From: Evansella cellulosilytica DSM 2522
GTDB taxonomy: Bacteria; Bacillota; Bacilli; Bacillales; Salisediminibacteriaceae
NCBI RefSeq assembly: GCF_000177235.2
Contig: NC_014829.1
Span: 4,216,001 to 4,280,000 of the forward strand
DNA: 64,000 nucleotides
Direction: 5' to 3'
Positions within the stretch are counted from its first letter, which is position 1. Each line of letters begins with the position of its first letter. The notes under the pieces are model-generated. The model did not search any database. It had not been told where the DNA came from and worked only from the letters and a program-made list of their open reading frames with translations. The position numbers and the translations under genes are program-made. Shown here one piece after another: positions 8,303 to 16,166 of the stretch.

Positions 8303-8360
8303 TCTCAAAATGCTAAATACAAGCTATATTAATTGTAGAACGAGTGAATGGGGGTTACAT

Positions 8361-9203
8361 ATGTATCCGCAAAAGACGGTTGTAGTAACGGGGGCAACTT
8401 CTGGGATTGGATTAGCCACAGCGATTGAGCTTGCGAAAAAACGGTATCGAGTTTGTTTGCTTTCGAGGGATAAGGAACGCGGTTATGAAGCGCTAAGGAA
8501 GGTGCAAGAGGAAAGTGGAAATAAGGCGTTAGAAATGTGGATCGTTGATTTGGGTGATCTACAGAGTATCCGAGAGTTTGCAGCACGTTTTACTGCAACA
8601 CACAAAACGATAGATGTGTTAATTAACAACGCGGGTGTAATTTCATTGAAGCGACAGGAAACAAAGGACGGCTTTGAATGGCAGATGGGCGTCAATCATC
8701 TTGGTCATTTCCTTTTGACCAACTTGCTCCTAGACCTTCTATTGAAGTCCGAGCAGGGGCGAATTATCAACGTTTCCTCTGGCGGGTATTCATGGGGGAA
8801 CTTTTACGAGCAGGATCCTCATTTGAAAAAGGGTTATACCGTTTTTAAAGGGTATGGGCAGTCCAAGCTAGCAAATATTCTTTTTACAAAGGAATTGGCG
8901 AAACGGTTAAAGGATACCGCGGTCACGGTGAACACGCTTCATCCTGGCGCTGTGGCCACGAGCCTAGGTGTCAATCGTCAGACGGGTTTTGGCAAAGGTG
9001 TGTACAAATTACTTACTCCGTTTTTTAAGACGCCGAACGAGGGTGCGGCAACGAGTATCTATTTAGCGACGAGCCCTGAAGTGAAAGATAGCTCGGGCGA
9101 ATACTTTATCAATTGTAAGGTCGCTAAGCTGTCAAAGCGGGCAAAAGACGAGCGTCTTGCAGAAAAACTTTGGGAATGGAGTAAGGCGCAGGTTGGGGAA
9201 TAA
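8361..9203 (+). CDS. Short-chain dehydrogenase/reductase (retinol dehydrogenase-like)
   Basis: 280 aa from ATG 8361 (GGGGG 6-10 nt before). Classical SDR features: cofactor loop TGATSGIG near residue 9, LINNAGV near 84, catalytic Ser in INVSSGG near 139 and YGQSK near 163, giving the Ser-Tyr-Lys set. Arg/Lys after the glycine loop (LLSRDKERG) favours NADP(H). Most similar in feel to bacterial retinol-dehydrogenase/WW-oxidoreductase-like SDRs. An NAD(P)-dependent oxidoreductase of unknown substrate; bounded by family A repeats on both sides. Confidence 0.9.
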   Translation: MYPQKTVVVTGATSGIGLATAIELAKKRYRVCLLSRDKERGYEALRKVQEESGNKALEMWIVDLGDLQSIREFAARFTATHKTIDVLINNAGVISLKRQETKDGFEWQMGVNHLGHFLLTNLLLDLLLKSEQGRIINVSSGGYSWGNFYEQDPHLKKGYTVFKGYGQSKLANILFTKELAKRLKDTAVTVNTLHPGAVATSLGVNRQTGFGKGVYKLLTPFFKTPNEGAATSIYLATSPEVKDSSGEYFINCKVAKLSKRAKDERLAEKLWEWSKAQVGE

Positions 9204-9231
9204 GACAGAGGGACAGGTTCCTCTGTCTTAC
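9200..9231. repeat. Family A repeat overlapping SDR stop
   Basis: TAAGACAGAGGGACAGGTTC then CTCTGTCTTA; its first bases form the TAA stop of the SDR gene. Confidence 0.85.
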
Positions 9232-9255
9232 ATCTGTATTATCTGGGAGGATATT

Positions 9256-9846
9256 ATGAACATTGAATCAGTTGATAACTACCTTAAAGTTGGAGAACCT
9301 ATTTTTTATGAACTATTACCTCACGATATAACACTAGAACAATCTGATAAATACAATTTTGGGATCGCAACCATACGAGTTAAGCAGGGGGATCAAACTA
9401 TTATTAGAAATGGAAGAGTAGAAGTTGGATTATACATAACCCCCGAAATGAAACACACCAAGGACCACCTTACTATCTTACTCTTCAAAATATCATACAA
9501 TAATTCATCCTTGCTGTATCAATCTTTAATACTACCTTTTGGAAAAAAACATGGACATTTTATTAAAAACTGGCTCGATCACAATCCATTATTAATAGCG
9601 GCAGTGGATTTACCCCTCACTTTACAATGGGGTGAAAATGTACCTGTAATTCATACATTACGTTCTTTTACAATCCCTGCACAAATGCACAGCGAATTAT
9701 CTAATCACATTATGAGTCAAAGCCAACAAATAGAGCAATTGGCTTACAATTATAATCGAATGGCTAAAATAGAACGCACGATGTCTGTTCAAGACTTGTG
9801 GGCAAACTGCAGAATACTAGGTGAATTAGAAGATTTATTGAACTAG
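9256..9846 (+). CDS. Hypothetical protein, 196 aa
   Basis: ATG 9256 lies 5 nt after GGGAGG. The product is soluble with no signal or membrane segment. It shows beta-rich regions (FGIATIRVKQGDQTIIRNGR, TLRSFTIPAQMHSEL) and a helical C-terminus. I recognise no family. Flanked by family A repeats, apparently monocistronic. Confidence 0.75.
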   Translation: MNIESVDNYLKVGEPIFYELLPHDITLEQSDKYNFGIATIRVKQGDQTIIRNGRVEVGLYITPEMKHTKDHLTILLFKISYNNSSLLYQSLILPFGKKHGHFIKNWLDHNPLLIAAVDLPLTLQWGENVPVIHTLRSFTIPAQMHSELSNHIMSQSQQIEQLAYNYNRMAKIERTMSVQDLWANCRILGELEDLLN

Positions 9847-9880
9847 ACAGAGAGATGCTTCTGTCGGCCTTGGCAAGAAG

Positions 9881-9911
9881 CAAGACAGAGGGACAGGTTC
9901 CTCTGTCTTAC
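9881..9911. repeat. Family A repeat
   Basis: CAAGACAGAGGGACAGGTTC then CTCTGTCTTAC, between two convergent genes and 18 nt from a family C copy. Confidence 0.85.
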
Positions 9912-9921
9912 TTAGTGATCG

Positions 9922-10452
9922 TCAAAACGGCGAATGAGAACCGTCCCCGTTAGCGGTTTTGGTAGTGCGGAGTTTTTGTAGTGCTTCTTTTCGCCATGAT
10001 TTTACGGTTGTTACTTGAACTTGGTATTTTTCGGCGATTTCTTTTGGTTTGAGATTGTTGAATATTGCTTCGTGTACCCATAGTTTTTCTCGGTTTGATA
10101 GGTTGACGGTATGTAGCCAATCGTTTAAGACGATCATCATTTCGGCATCATTGTTTGCTGGTGGTGATATGGCGGTCAGAATTTCCTGATCGGTTGAGAG
10201 ATTACTTGTCCCCCATTTGTCTTGCTTATAGATGGCTGTTTTCATTCGTCCGCAAATATAGCTTTTTGCATAGGCTGCAAAAGGACCCGCACTAGGGTTA
10301 TAGTTTCTCCATGCGTCATAAATCGCAATTCTCCCAACTTGAACGTACTCATCTCTTTCTCTCTCTAGCCGCCACTTTCTAATAAGAGAATGCACGAGTG
10401 GCATGTAGGCAGCACAGCATTCCTCAAACTCTATTTCTTTTTTCATATCCAA
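9922..10452 (-). CDS. Sigma-70 family RNA polymerase sigma factor
   Basis: About 176 aa. Region 2 is seen as AAYMPLVHSLIRKW...DEYVQVGRIAIYDAWRNYNP; region 4 as NREKLWVHEAIFNNLKPKEI with the HTH AEKYQVQVTTVKSWRKEALQ. Directs RNA polymerase to specific promoters; the regulon is unknown. The SD GAGGAGA lies 8 nt before a TTG at 10452 but 14 nt before ATG 10446, so TTG is preferred. No anti-sigma gene adjoins it. The C-terminal eight residues come from a family C repeat. Confidence 0.82.
   Translation of the reverse strand: MDMKKEIEFEECCAAYMPLVHSLIRKWRLERERDEYVQVGRIAIYDAWRNYNPSAGPFAAYAKSYICGRMKTAIYKQDKWGTSNLSTDQEILTAISPPANNDAEMMIVLNDWLHTVNLSNREKLWVHEAIFNNLKPKEIAEKYQVQVTTVKSWRKEALQKLRTTKTANGDGSHSPF
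9929..9954. repeat. Family C repeat overlapping sigma-factor end
   Basis: GGCGAATGAGAACCGTCCCC then GTTAGC. On the minus strand it encodes the last residues (GDGSHSPF) of the sigma factor. Confidence 0.8.
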
Positions 10453-10559
10453 GGGACTTTCTCCTCTTGGAAGCGCGCTTCCGCTCTTTCCGCGGTAACG
10501 CCATTGTATAGCCTTTTTAAGAAAACAACGACGTAGGGAAAAATACGTATCTATTAAAT

Positions 10560-10594
10560 AAACGTGCAGTTTCCTTAGGAGAAACTGCACGTTT
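10560..10594. terminator. Perfect 14-bp hairpin upstream of sigma gene
   Basis: AAACGTGCAGTTTC / GAAACTGCACGTTT with a 7-nt loop, no T-tract. Lies about 110 nt upstream of the leftward sigma gene; could be an operator, attenuator or terminator. Confidence 0.45.
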
Positions 10595-10626
10595 CGATAG
10601 CGCAAACGGCATAAATGTATAAAAAA

Positions 10627-10785
10627 GAAAGACAGCAGGGACAGGGACCTTGTCTTATCTAGAAGGCACAATGAGCAGTATCTCGCTCAATTTATTTTGG
10701 GGCGTACTTTCATTTAAGACATGGGAACAGCTCCTTTTGTATCCGTATCAAGAAAGTAAGACAGAGGAACCTGTCCCTCTGTCTT
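10627..10785. repeat. Composite family A unit, copy 1 (~160 bp)
   Basis: Left hairpin (GACAGCAGGGACAGG...CTTGTCTTATCTAGAAGG), a linker with ATTTTGGGGCGTACTTTC and ATTTAAGACATGGGAACAG, then CGTATCAAGAAA and the right hairpin at 10756. The same architecture recurs at 12526-12694 and 13991-14159. Confidence 0.85.
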
Positions 10786-10891
10786 GAGCGATTTACCAAG
10801 TTATGTCAAACTGGATGTAATGAGAGATGTATTGTGCCATTACAACTAATGGCTAAGCTAAGAAAGAAAGACATTATAGGTGGTGATGAAA

Positions 10892-11392
10892 ATGTTTAGC
10901 TTTGATATGTTCGAGGTTATTATTGTAGGTTTTATATATTCTATTATTTTAAGTGTGCTTGTTGTTTTTATTCAGTATATAAATCCTAGGATTTTACTGC
11001 AGTCATATCCAAAATCAATACAAGAAAAAGTGATGGGAAAAAGTAAGAAAGAGCAAATGCACACTAAAATTTTCGGCAGTATTTTTATGATTTTGTCATT
11101 TGGAATCCCACTACTATACGCCATCTATTTAGACAATCTATACAGCCTTTCCTATATGGAAATATGGATAGTTAGTTTTATTATTATTAATATTTTTAAT
11201 TTAGTAGATTTGGTGATTATTGATTGGATAATAATTTGTAAAGTGACGCCAAGTTTCACTGTAATACCTGGAACAGATGGGCACCCAGATTACAAAAACT
11301 ATTTATTTCATATAAAGGGGTTTGGAGCAGGTGTCTTGTTTTCTATTATTGGTAGTTTGTTAATAGCTACCATTGTTTATGTGCTGTTTTAA
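10892..11392 (+). CDS. Hypothetical membrane protein, 166 aa
   Basis: ATG 10892 follows AGGTGGTGA at a good distance; the frame is open 12 nt earlier. Four hydrophobic segments: near residues 7-30, 53-77, 85-112 and 140-165. A cytoplasmic-looking basic stretch (KVMGKSKKEQMHTK) sits between the first two. Family not recognised. Monocistronic. Confidence 0.75.
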   Translation: MFSFDMFEVIIVGFIYSIILSVLVVFIQYINPRILLQSYPKSIQEKVMGKSKKEQMHTKIFGSIFMILSFGIPLLYAIYLDNLYSLSYMEIWIVSFIIINIFNLVDLVIIDWIIICKVTPSFTVIPGTDGHPDYKNYLFHIKGFGAGVLFSIIGSLLIATIVYVLF

Positions 11393-11491
11393 TATCATTG
11401 CAGTTCTGTCTAAGATACAAAGCTAACGACACAAAAATGATCATATTTTTATAGGAGACTCATAAAGTAAAAAAATGAAGGGGGAGCATTT

Positions 11492-12526
11492 GTGTTTAAA
11501 TTATTTTCTATTAGTTTTACTGCACTTTTATTTATTGTTGGTTGTAGTGGAGAAGATGGGGAACGAGAAGCGATAGTAGAAGAGCCTGATGAAGAGGTAC
11601 AAGAAGAAATCGAAGAACCAGAAGAAACCGAAGAAGAAAAAGAAGAAAAATCTATTGCTGATAAAGCTATTTTTACGTTTGAGCTTTATGGGAATCGTGC
11701 TGATTTATACTCTGTGTATATTTATGCTGACGATGCTCAAATAGACAATGATCTGGTGACTGGTGATTTTAAAATTGCCACTCAAGCAGAAAGTAGCGAT
11801 GATTTTATTGAGCATGACACGATGTTAAACGGAAAAGAACAACGGTTTTTATTAGAACATGAGTTTTCTTATAAGGCGTTTCCGTTTGTAGAAACTGATG
11901 CTGAACGATACTTTGTATTGAGTGAATTGACTGAAGAGGATAAGCTGCTAGGACATTTCTTTTACATAGAAGATGAAGAAGTAAAAGAATTAGAAACGAT
12001 TAACCAAATCGAAGAAGAAAATGCTTTTCTTTTTGATGAGCGTTTCGAATTGGGTTTTGAAAAAATAATTGTCGAGGGCGGTAATACTTGGGAGTATGAT
12101 GGCCATGACAAAACGTTGATTGAAATAGATATGATGTTTCTCAATCACATGTTTAAAGACCGAATCAGGGAAGGGTATCTCCCGCCGATGAGGTATAGGA
12201 TCGGAAACCATATTGAATATATCATCGGACAAGAAGGTGAGCCCGAGCAGGATGATTATTGGAGAGGCGGAAGATTTCATAGTTGGGGAAACGACATGTA
12301 TTTCTTTTCTGAACAAAGTAAAGAGGTGACTTCCTTAGAATACGTTAACGACGGAAGCTATGATTATCGCTATGACGACTTTGTCGAGCTGTTAGGGGAA
12401 CCGTTCTCAGAGGGCGAAGACATGCTTGACGGCGGATATTTGGTCTCATTCGATGTCGAAGGAAGAACGTTGAGCGTTAATTTCAAATCAGAGGAAGACG
12501 AATTTTCATTTATGATGCTAAACTAG
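11492..12526 (+). CDS. Lipoprotein with acidic linker, 344 aa
   Basis: GTG start after AGGGGGAG. Signal peptide ends in the lipobox LFIVGC, followed by a strongly acidic stretch (EEPDEEVQEEIEEPEETEEE) typical of lipoproteins tethered off the membrane, and a ~280-residue soluble domain I do not recognise (EYIIGQEGEPEQDDYWRGGR, FVELLGEPFSEGEDML). Should be lipidated at Cys18 and face outward. The stop is followed at once by a composite repeat. Confidence 0.82.
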   Translation: MFKLFSISFTALLFIVGCSGEDGEREAIVEEPDEEVQEEIEEPEETEEEKEEKSIADKAIFTFELYGNRADLYSVYIYADDAQIDNDLVTGDFKIATQAESSDDFIEHDTMLNGKEQRFLLEHEFSYKAFPFVETDAERYFVLSELTEEDKLLGHFFYIEDEEVKELETINQIEEENAFLFDERFELGFEKIIVEGGNTWEYDGHDKTLIEIDMMFLNHMFKDRIREGYLPPMRYRIGNHIEYIIGQEGEPEQDDYWRGGRFHSWGNDMYFFSEQSKEVTSLEYVNDGSYDYRYDDFVELLGEPFSEGEDMLDGGYLVSFDVEGRTLSVNFKSEEDEFSFMMLN

Positions 12527-12694
12527 TAAGACAGCAGGGACAGGTACCTTGTCTTATCTAGAAGGAACAAAGATCCAGTGTTCCATTGATCTTTACACTT
12601 TTATTTTGGGGCGTACTTACATTTAAGACAAGGGAACAGTTCCTTTTGTGCCGTATCAAGAAAGTAAGACAGAGGAACCTGTCCCTCTGTCTTA
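12526..12694. repeat. Composite family A unit, copy 2
   Basis: GTAAGACAGCAGGGACAGGT hairpin, linker with ATTTTGGGGCGTACTTACAT, and right hairpin GTAAGACAGAGGAACCTGTC from 12664. Begins at the last base of the preceding stop codon. Confidence 0.85.
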
Positions 12695-12787
12695 ATACCT
12701 GACGAAAAAAACACCAAAACACACAGTATACTGTGTGTTCACTATTTCTATTCAACTAGATAATGTTCTTAAAAAGGAGCATATCTG

Positions 12788-13069
12788 TTGGAAAAAGATA
12801 AGTTAGAGCAAATGGTAAAGCCGTTAAACGGAGAGAAATTGCGTAAGCTGCGAAAACAAACTGGAAAGTCTATCGAAGAAGTAGCATGGCTTGCTGGAAT
12901 ACACCATAACTCGTTAGGTGCGTTTGAACGTGGAGAAATGGATCTTTCATTTACTAATATCGTGTTAATTGCGGAAGCATTAGAGATAGATATGAACCTC
13001 ATTGTAGAAGACTCACAAAGTATGTTAAAAGAATTTGTAAAACAACAAAGAAGGGATTCTGGAAAATAA
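12788..13069 (+). CDS. XRE-family helix-turn-helix regulator
   Basis: 93 aa with TTG start 12788, 8 nt after AAAAGGAG. HTH_3 motif at residues 17-60: LRKLRKQTGKSIEEVAWLAG, then NSLGAFERGEMDLSFTNI. A short N-terminal helix precedes and a basic tail (FVKQQRRDSGK) follows. Probably a dimeric DNA-binding repressor or activator; no target is obvious, though the comK-like gene lies 400 bp downstream. Confidence 0.85.
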   Translation: MEKDKLEQMVKPLNGEKLRKLRKQTGKSIEEVAWLAGIHHNSLGAFERGEMDLSFTNIVLIAEALEIDMNLIVEDSQSMLKEFVKQQRRDSGK

Positions 13070-13471
13070 CACCTCCCTTCTCCTTACCTCAAATATCTTC
13101 ACCCTTCAAAAACCACTACTGAACCATATCACCTGAGACATACGACCACCGCTTAAATAAAACCCAAGTGGATTAGAAAAACCTTCAGCTTATATTTCAT
13201 AGAAAATCTATGATTATATAAATAAAAAAACTTAGGAGTGTATGTGAATGTATGAACAAAAGAATTCTTGTTTAAATAGGGGGGAGCTTTTAAAATTTCT
13301 TGTTATGAATTGACGGTCAAAAGCTAGATTTTAAAAACCGTTTGTGATTATTTCAGAAGAAAATTGGCAAATGAGATCCGTCCCCATTATCCTAGTCGAA
13401 CTAATGAATCAAAAAAATGATAGCGCTTTAATTCTAGTAAAAACTATACTAATTAACAGGAGTGTATGTGA
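13070..13471 (+). other. comK upstream region with a duplicated comK 5' end
   Basis: At 13233-13260 the sequence AGGAGTGTATGTGAATGTATG followed by AACAAAAG closely matches the comK ribosome site and first codons at 13459-13486. Here it opens only a 21-codon frame. A family C repeat is at 13366-13392. No clean ComK box (AAAA-N5-TTTT pair) was found. Confidence 0.5.
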
Positions 13472-13993
13472 ATGAACGAACAAAGGATTACAGTTCAAGA
13501 CAATTACGTTGTAACGGAAAAAACGATAGCCCTTGTACCAGCAGCACATATTGACTATCAAACAGTAGCATTTGAACGAAATAGCATCATTTACGTAAAA
13601 CAACGGCCGCTTCAAATTATCGAAAAAGCATGCTTACAAGGCGGCGCAACTTATGCTGGTAGAAGACAGGCTGCTATTCACGCAACGTCATTAAAGAAAA
13701 AGGTTCCTATTGCGATTAACACGCATAAAAACATATACGCCTTTCCAACACAATCTCCATCGCAGTTCGATTGTAGCTGGATTTTCTACTCCCACATCCT
13801 TAGCTTTACACCGATACCGAAAATCCCTAATAAATGCACACTTACCTTTAAGAACACGAAACAGTTAACATTAGCCGTCTCACCTAAAGTCATAGAGAAA
13901 CAAATGCACCGAACCGCATTCATTATTTTATTATTCTCCCAACACTTAATTGATTTCGCTAAAGCTGAAAACGATATAAGACAACAGGGATAA
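13472..13993 (+). CDS. comK: ComK-like competence transcription factor
   Basis: 173 aa. ComK signatures: YVKQRPLQIIEKACLQGGAT, YAGRRQAAIHATS, PIAINTHKNIYAFPTQSP and CSWIFYSHI, in the order of B. subtilis ComK (192 aa there). In Bacillus, ComK activates the late competence genes and itself. The C-terminus (ENDIRQQG) and stop come from a partial family A repeat, so the native C-terminal ~20-25 residues are probably lost; activity is uncertain. SD CAGGAG precedes ATG 13472. Confidence 0.85.
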   Translation: MNEQRITVQDNYVVTEKTIALVPAAHIDYQTVAFERNSIIYVKQRPLQIIEKACLQGGATYAGRRQAAIHATSLKKKVPIAINTHKNIYAFPTQSPSQFDCSWIFYSHILSFTPIPKIPNKCTLTFKNTKQLTLAVSPKVIEKQMHRTAFIILLFSQHLIDFAKAENDIRQQG

Positions 13994-14159
13994 GACAACA
14001 GGGACAGGTACCTTGTCTTATCTAGAAGGCACAATGAGCAGTGTTCCATTGCTCATTGTTCTTTTATTTTGGGGCGTACTTTCATTTAAGACAAGGGAAT
14101 AGTCCTTTTTGTCTCCGTATCAAGAAAGTAAGACAGAGGAACCTGTCCCTCTGTCTTAA
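13991..14159. repeat. Composite family A unit, copy 3
   Basis: TAAGACAACAGGGACAGGTA hairpin, linker with GGCACAATGAGCAGTGTTCC (a small hairpin with TGCTCATTGTTC) and ATTTTGGGGCGTACTTTC, right hairpin from 14128. Joined to the comK stop. Confidence 0.85.
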
Positions 14160-14232
14160 CAAGAATGGAAATCACCATTAGTTGGCAATATAAAATTAAT
14201 TCACCCTTTTCTAATATTGAACTAATATTGTT

Positions 14233-14892
14233 TTAAATATTTCTCTCTGTTTCTCTTTTTTTAATCTCTACTTTTTCTTCCCTTTTTTTTATATTTGATA
14301 CACCCTTTTTTATAAATAGATATATAAAATAAATAGTTAATATGGTAATAATCAAAGGCAATAATTTCATATTAATTGATATACTGCCTTCACTTATACT
14401 GAATTCTAATAATTCACCTATTGAGTTTAATAGGAGTATTAACCAAAGTAACGTTATATATAGACTTAATATTTGATTAATCTTGGAAACTGAAAATGGA
14501 AATTCTTCAATAGATGACCATTTGCTTAGCCCTTCCTTCATTATTACTGTTTTATATAATGGACCCATTTCTGTATCTTCTAACCTATCTACGTGTCTTT
14601 CCCAATTATTCTGCCAAAACTTACTCCCTTTATTAACTAAGAACCAACTAAGAGAGAACATAAAGCCTAAATTACATATTATAAATATTAATAGTTGTGG
14701 AGGTGAATCAATACTATGAACTAAAAAGTAACCTGCAAATGTAGCTGCTAAGAAGGTCCAAAAATAAGTTGCACGTTTCCAATACAGCTCAATTTCAAAC
14801 TTTCTTATATCTAAAGCCTGACGTAAAGCTTCCTCTCTAATCTTTTTATTGCAACTAAAGCTTTTTTGATATTGATCATCTCTATCAATCAT
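14233..14892 (-). CDS. Four-helix membrane protein (RipA-family-like)
   Basis: 219 aa. KFEIELYWKRATYFWTFLAA near residue 31 is a pattern I associate with proteins annotated as RipA-family octameric membrane proteins; that naming is from memory. Four hydrophobic segments: ~45-65, 68-88, 140-158 and 175-195, with a central soluble loop (NNWERHVDRLEDTEMGPLYK) and a very basic C-terminal tail. Neighbour on the same strand of the DAC-domain gene, though 1.3 kb of repeats and pseudogene separates them. Confidence 0.7.
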   Translation of the reverse strand: MIDRDDQYQKSFSCNKKIREEALRQALDIRKFEIELYWKRATYFWTFLAATFAGYFLVHSIDSPPQLLIFIICNLGFMFSLSWFLVNKGSKFWQNNWERHVDRLEDTEMGPLYKTVIMKEGLSKWSSIEEFPFSVSKINQILSLYITLLWLILLLNSIGELLEFSISEGSISINMKLLPLIITILTIYFIYLFIKKGVSNIKKREEKVEIKKRETERNI

Positions 14893-15090
14893 TCAACAAC
14901 ACCTATTTCATAGTATTTTTCCATTTATACCAAAATCACGCTTATGAATGTCTTTATTTAAAGAGACTCATTTTTACTCAAATATATTATATTTAATTAA
15001 TATGTTATTTACAAAACAAAACTCACACTTTTCTGAAATTACATAAAAAATATACTTTATTACTTACATAAGCATATAACATACTATATA

Positions 15091-15164
15091 CTGCCCCAAG
15101 GTTCACTTTGTAGCGAATCCTCTATGAATATCTAGTTTATAGAAGGCTAATGAGAACCGTCCGG
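15091..15164. repeat. Family C copy with extended left block
   Basis: CTGCCCCAAGGTTCACTTTG, GAATCCTCTATGA, then family C GGCTAATGAGAACCGTCCGG. The same extended block occurs at 20110-20174. Confidence 0.7.
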
Positions 15165-15362
15165 AACCAGTGAAAAAGTACTTACCCTTTAAGTATAGAC
15201 TAATAAATATAAGGGTATTTGAATATAGCAGTTGATGAGACCTGTGCAAACTAGCTTTCCGCGGGCGGCTGGTGAGCCTCCTTGATGCTTTGCATCTATG
15301 TAGGCTCAACCCTGCCTTTCCTCCCGCAGGAGTCTCGCTTACTCCGGTCTCATCAAGTCTGT
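15163..15362. repeat. Family B long repeat, copy 2 (inverted)
   Basis: Contains GGAACCAGTGAAAAAGTAC, GTTGATGAGACCTGTGCAAA, GCGGGCGGCTGGTGAGCCTC and CTCCGGTCTCATCAAG, the reverse complement of blocks at 2328-2600. Its right edge abuts the truncated REP transposase remnant. Confidence 0.75.
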
Positions 15363-15660
15363 ATCAATCAACTTAGCCCCATACCTTCCTTGAAACAAAT
15401 GGCCATCATAACCATGTTTACGATTAAACCACATAGTATAGCGTACATGCATTTCTTTCATGAGGTCTTTAATATGTGTTCTGTATTCTGTAATTGGAGA
15501 TGTATATGGTTTGTCATAAGGCAGTACGCATGAAGTATAAAGGGGTACATCCGACGGACATCTTCTAGGATTAATAAATACGTAGGTAATCATTCCGCGA
15601 CTCAAACAACGACGCTCTACTATTTGCCACGGGCAGTAATATGATACACACTCTTCGCTT
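15350..15660 (-). pseudogene. Decayed REP-associated transposase
   Basis: Read leftward, the N-terminal VYHITARGK of Y1 transposases appears at about 15620-15650, followed by two in-frame stops. An open piece then contains HVRYTMWFNRKHGYDGHLFQ and GRYGAKLID, the segment after the HUH motif. The HUH His residues and catalytic Tyr helix are not found. The gene ends abruptly at the family B repeat. Clearly related to, but distinct from, the intact transposase at 5253. Confidence 0.8.
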
Positions 15661-15665
15661 TCTAG

Positions 15666-16166
15666 ACACTATATCTTCTCCTTCAATAGAAAAATACAAA
15701 TCTATCATACAATCACTTACTCAACATTTCTCTAACTACTGTACAAATTAACTGGTACTCATTAACCATGCAGTAACAGACACTTTCTCAGCATATTTAC
15801 TCCATTATTATATTTAGACTAGCACTTTACCATCCCGGCGGTCTGGCACCAGAACTCTACTTCAATCTTTTTTTCTTTTCTATACTATTGTTTTCATGTT
15901 TCTGTTGTCTCTTAAACAAAAGATATAATGAAAAAATTAATAAACACGACACCAAATGTGAACCTACAGTTCCCAAAGCTATCCATATCAAAAAAACTCT
16001 AAAATAATTGCAATAGACATGATCATAAAATTAAGAAGCACGAGACCCCCCGTGCTTCTCCCTGGTGCCCCCCCCTTGAGAACATAGTGACACCACCTGC
16101 TGCAGCGATTTCCAATGCTCTTTTCGCAAACTCCTTACGCCCCGGGGGCACCCAAAACCCAGCCTT
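15666..16166. other. Intergenic stretch with terminator and a doubtful tiny ORF
   Basis: A leftward 45-codon frame (15991-15857, TTG start, no SD) encodes one hydrophobic helix and a basic tail ending KKKRLK; I would not call it a gene without expression data. GC-rich tracts near 16060-16150 (ACCCCC, CCCGGGG) differ from the surroundings. Confidence 0.3.
16028..16058 (-). terminator. Terminator after the DAC-domain gene
   Basis: On the minus strand GAAGCACG...CGTGCTTC forms an 8-bp stem followed by TTAATTTT, about 110 nt past the stop of the 560-residue gene. Confidence 0.6.

Noticed and set aside
9157-9255. N-terminal extension of the 9256 gene
   Set aside because: It overlaps the SDR C-terminus and a family A repeat; GGGAGG clearly marks ATG 9256.
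13300-13471. ComK-box autoregulatory site
   Set aside because: No paired AAAA-N5-TTTT motifs at a suitable spacing.
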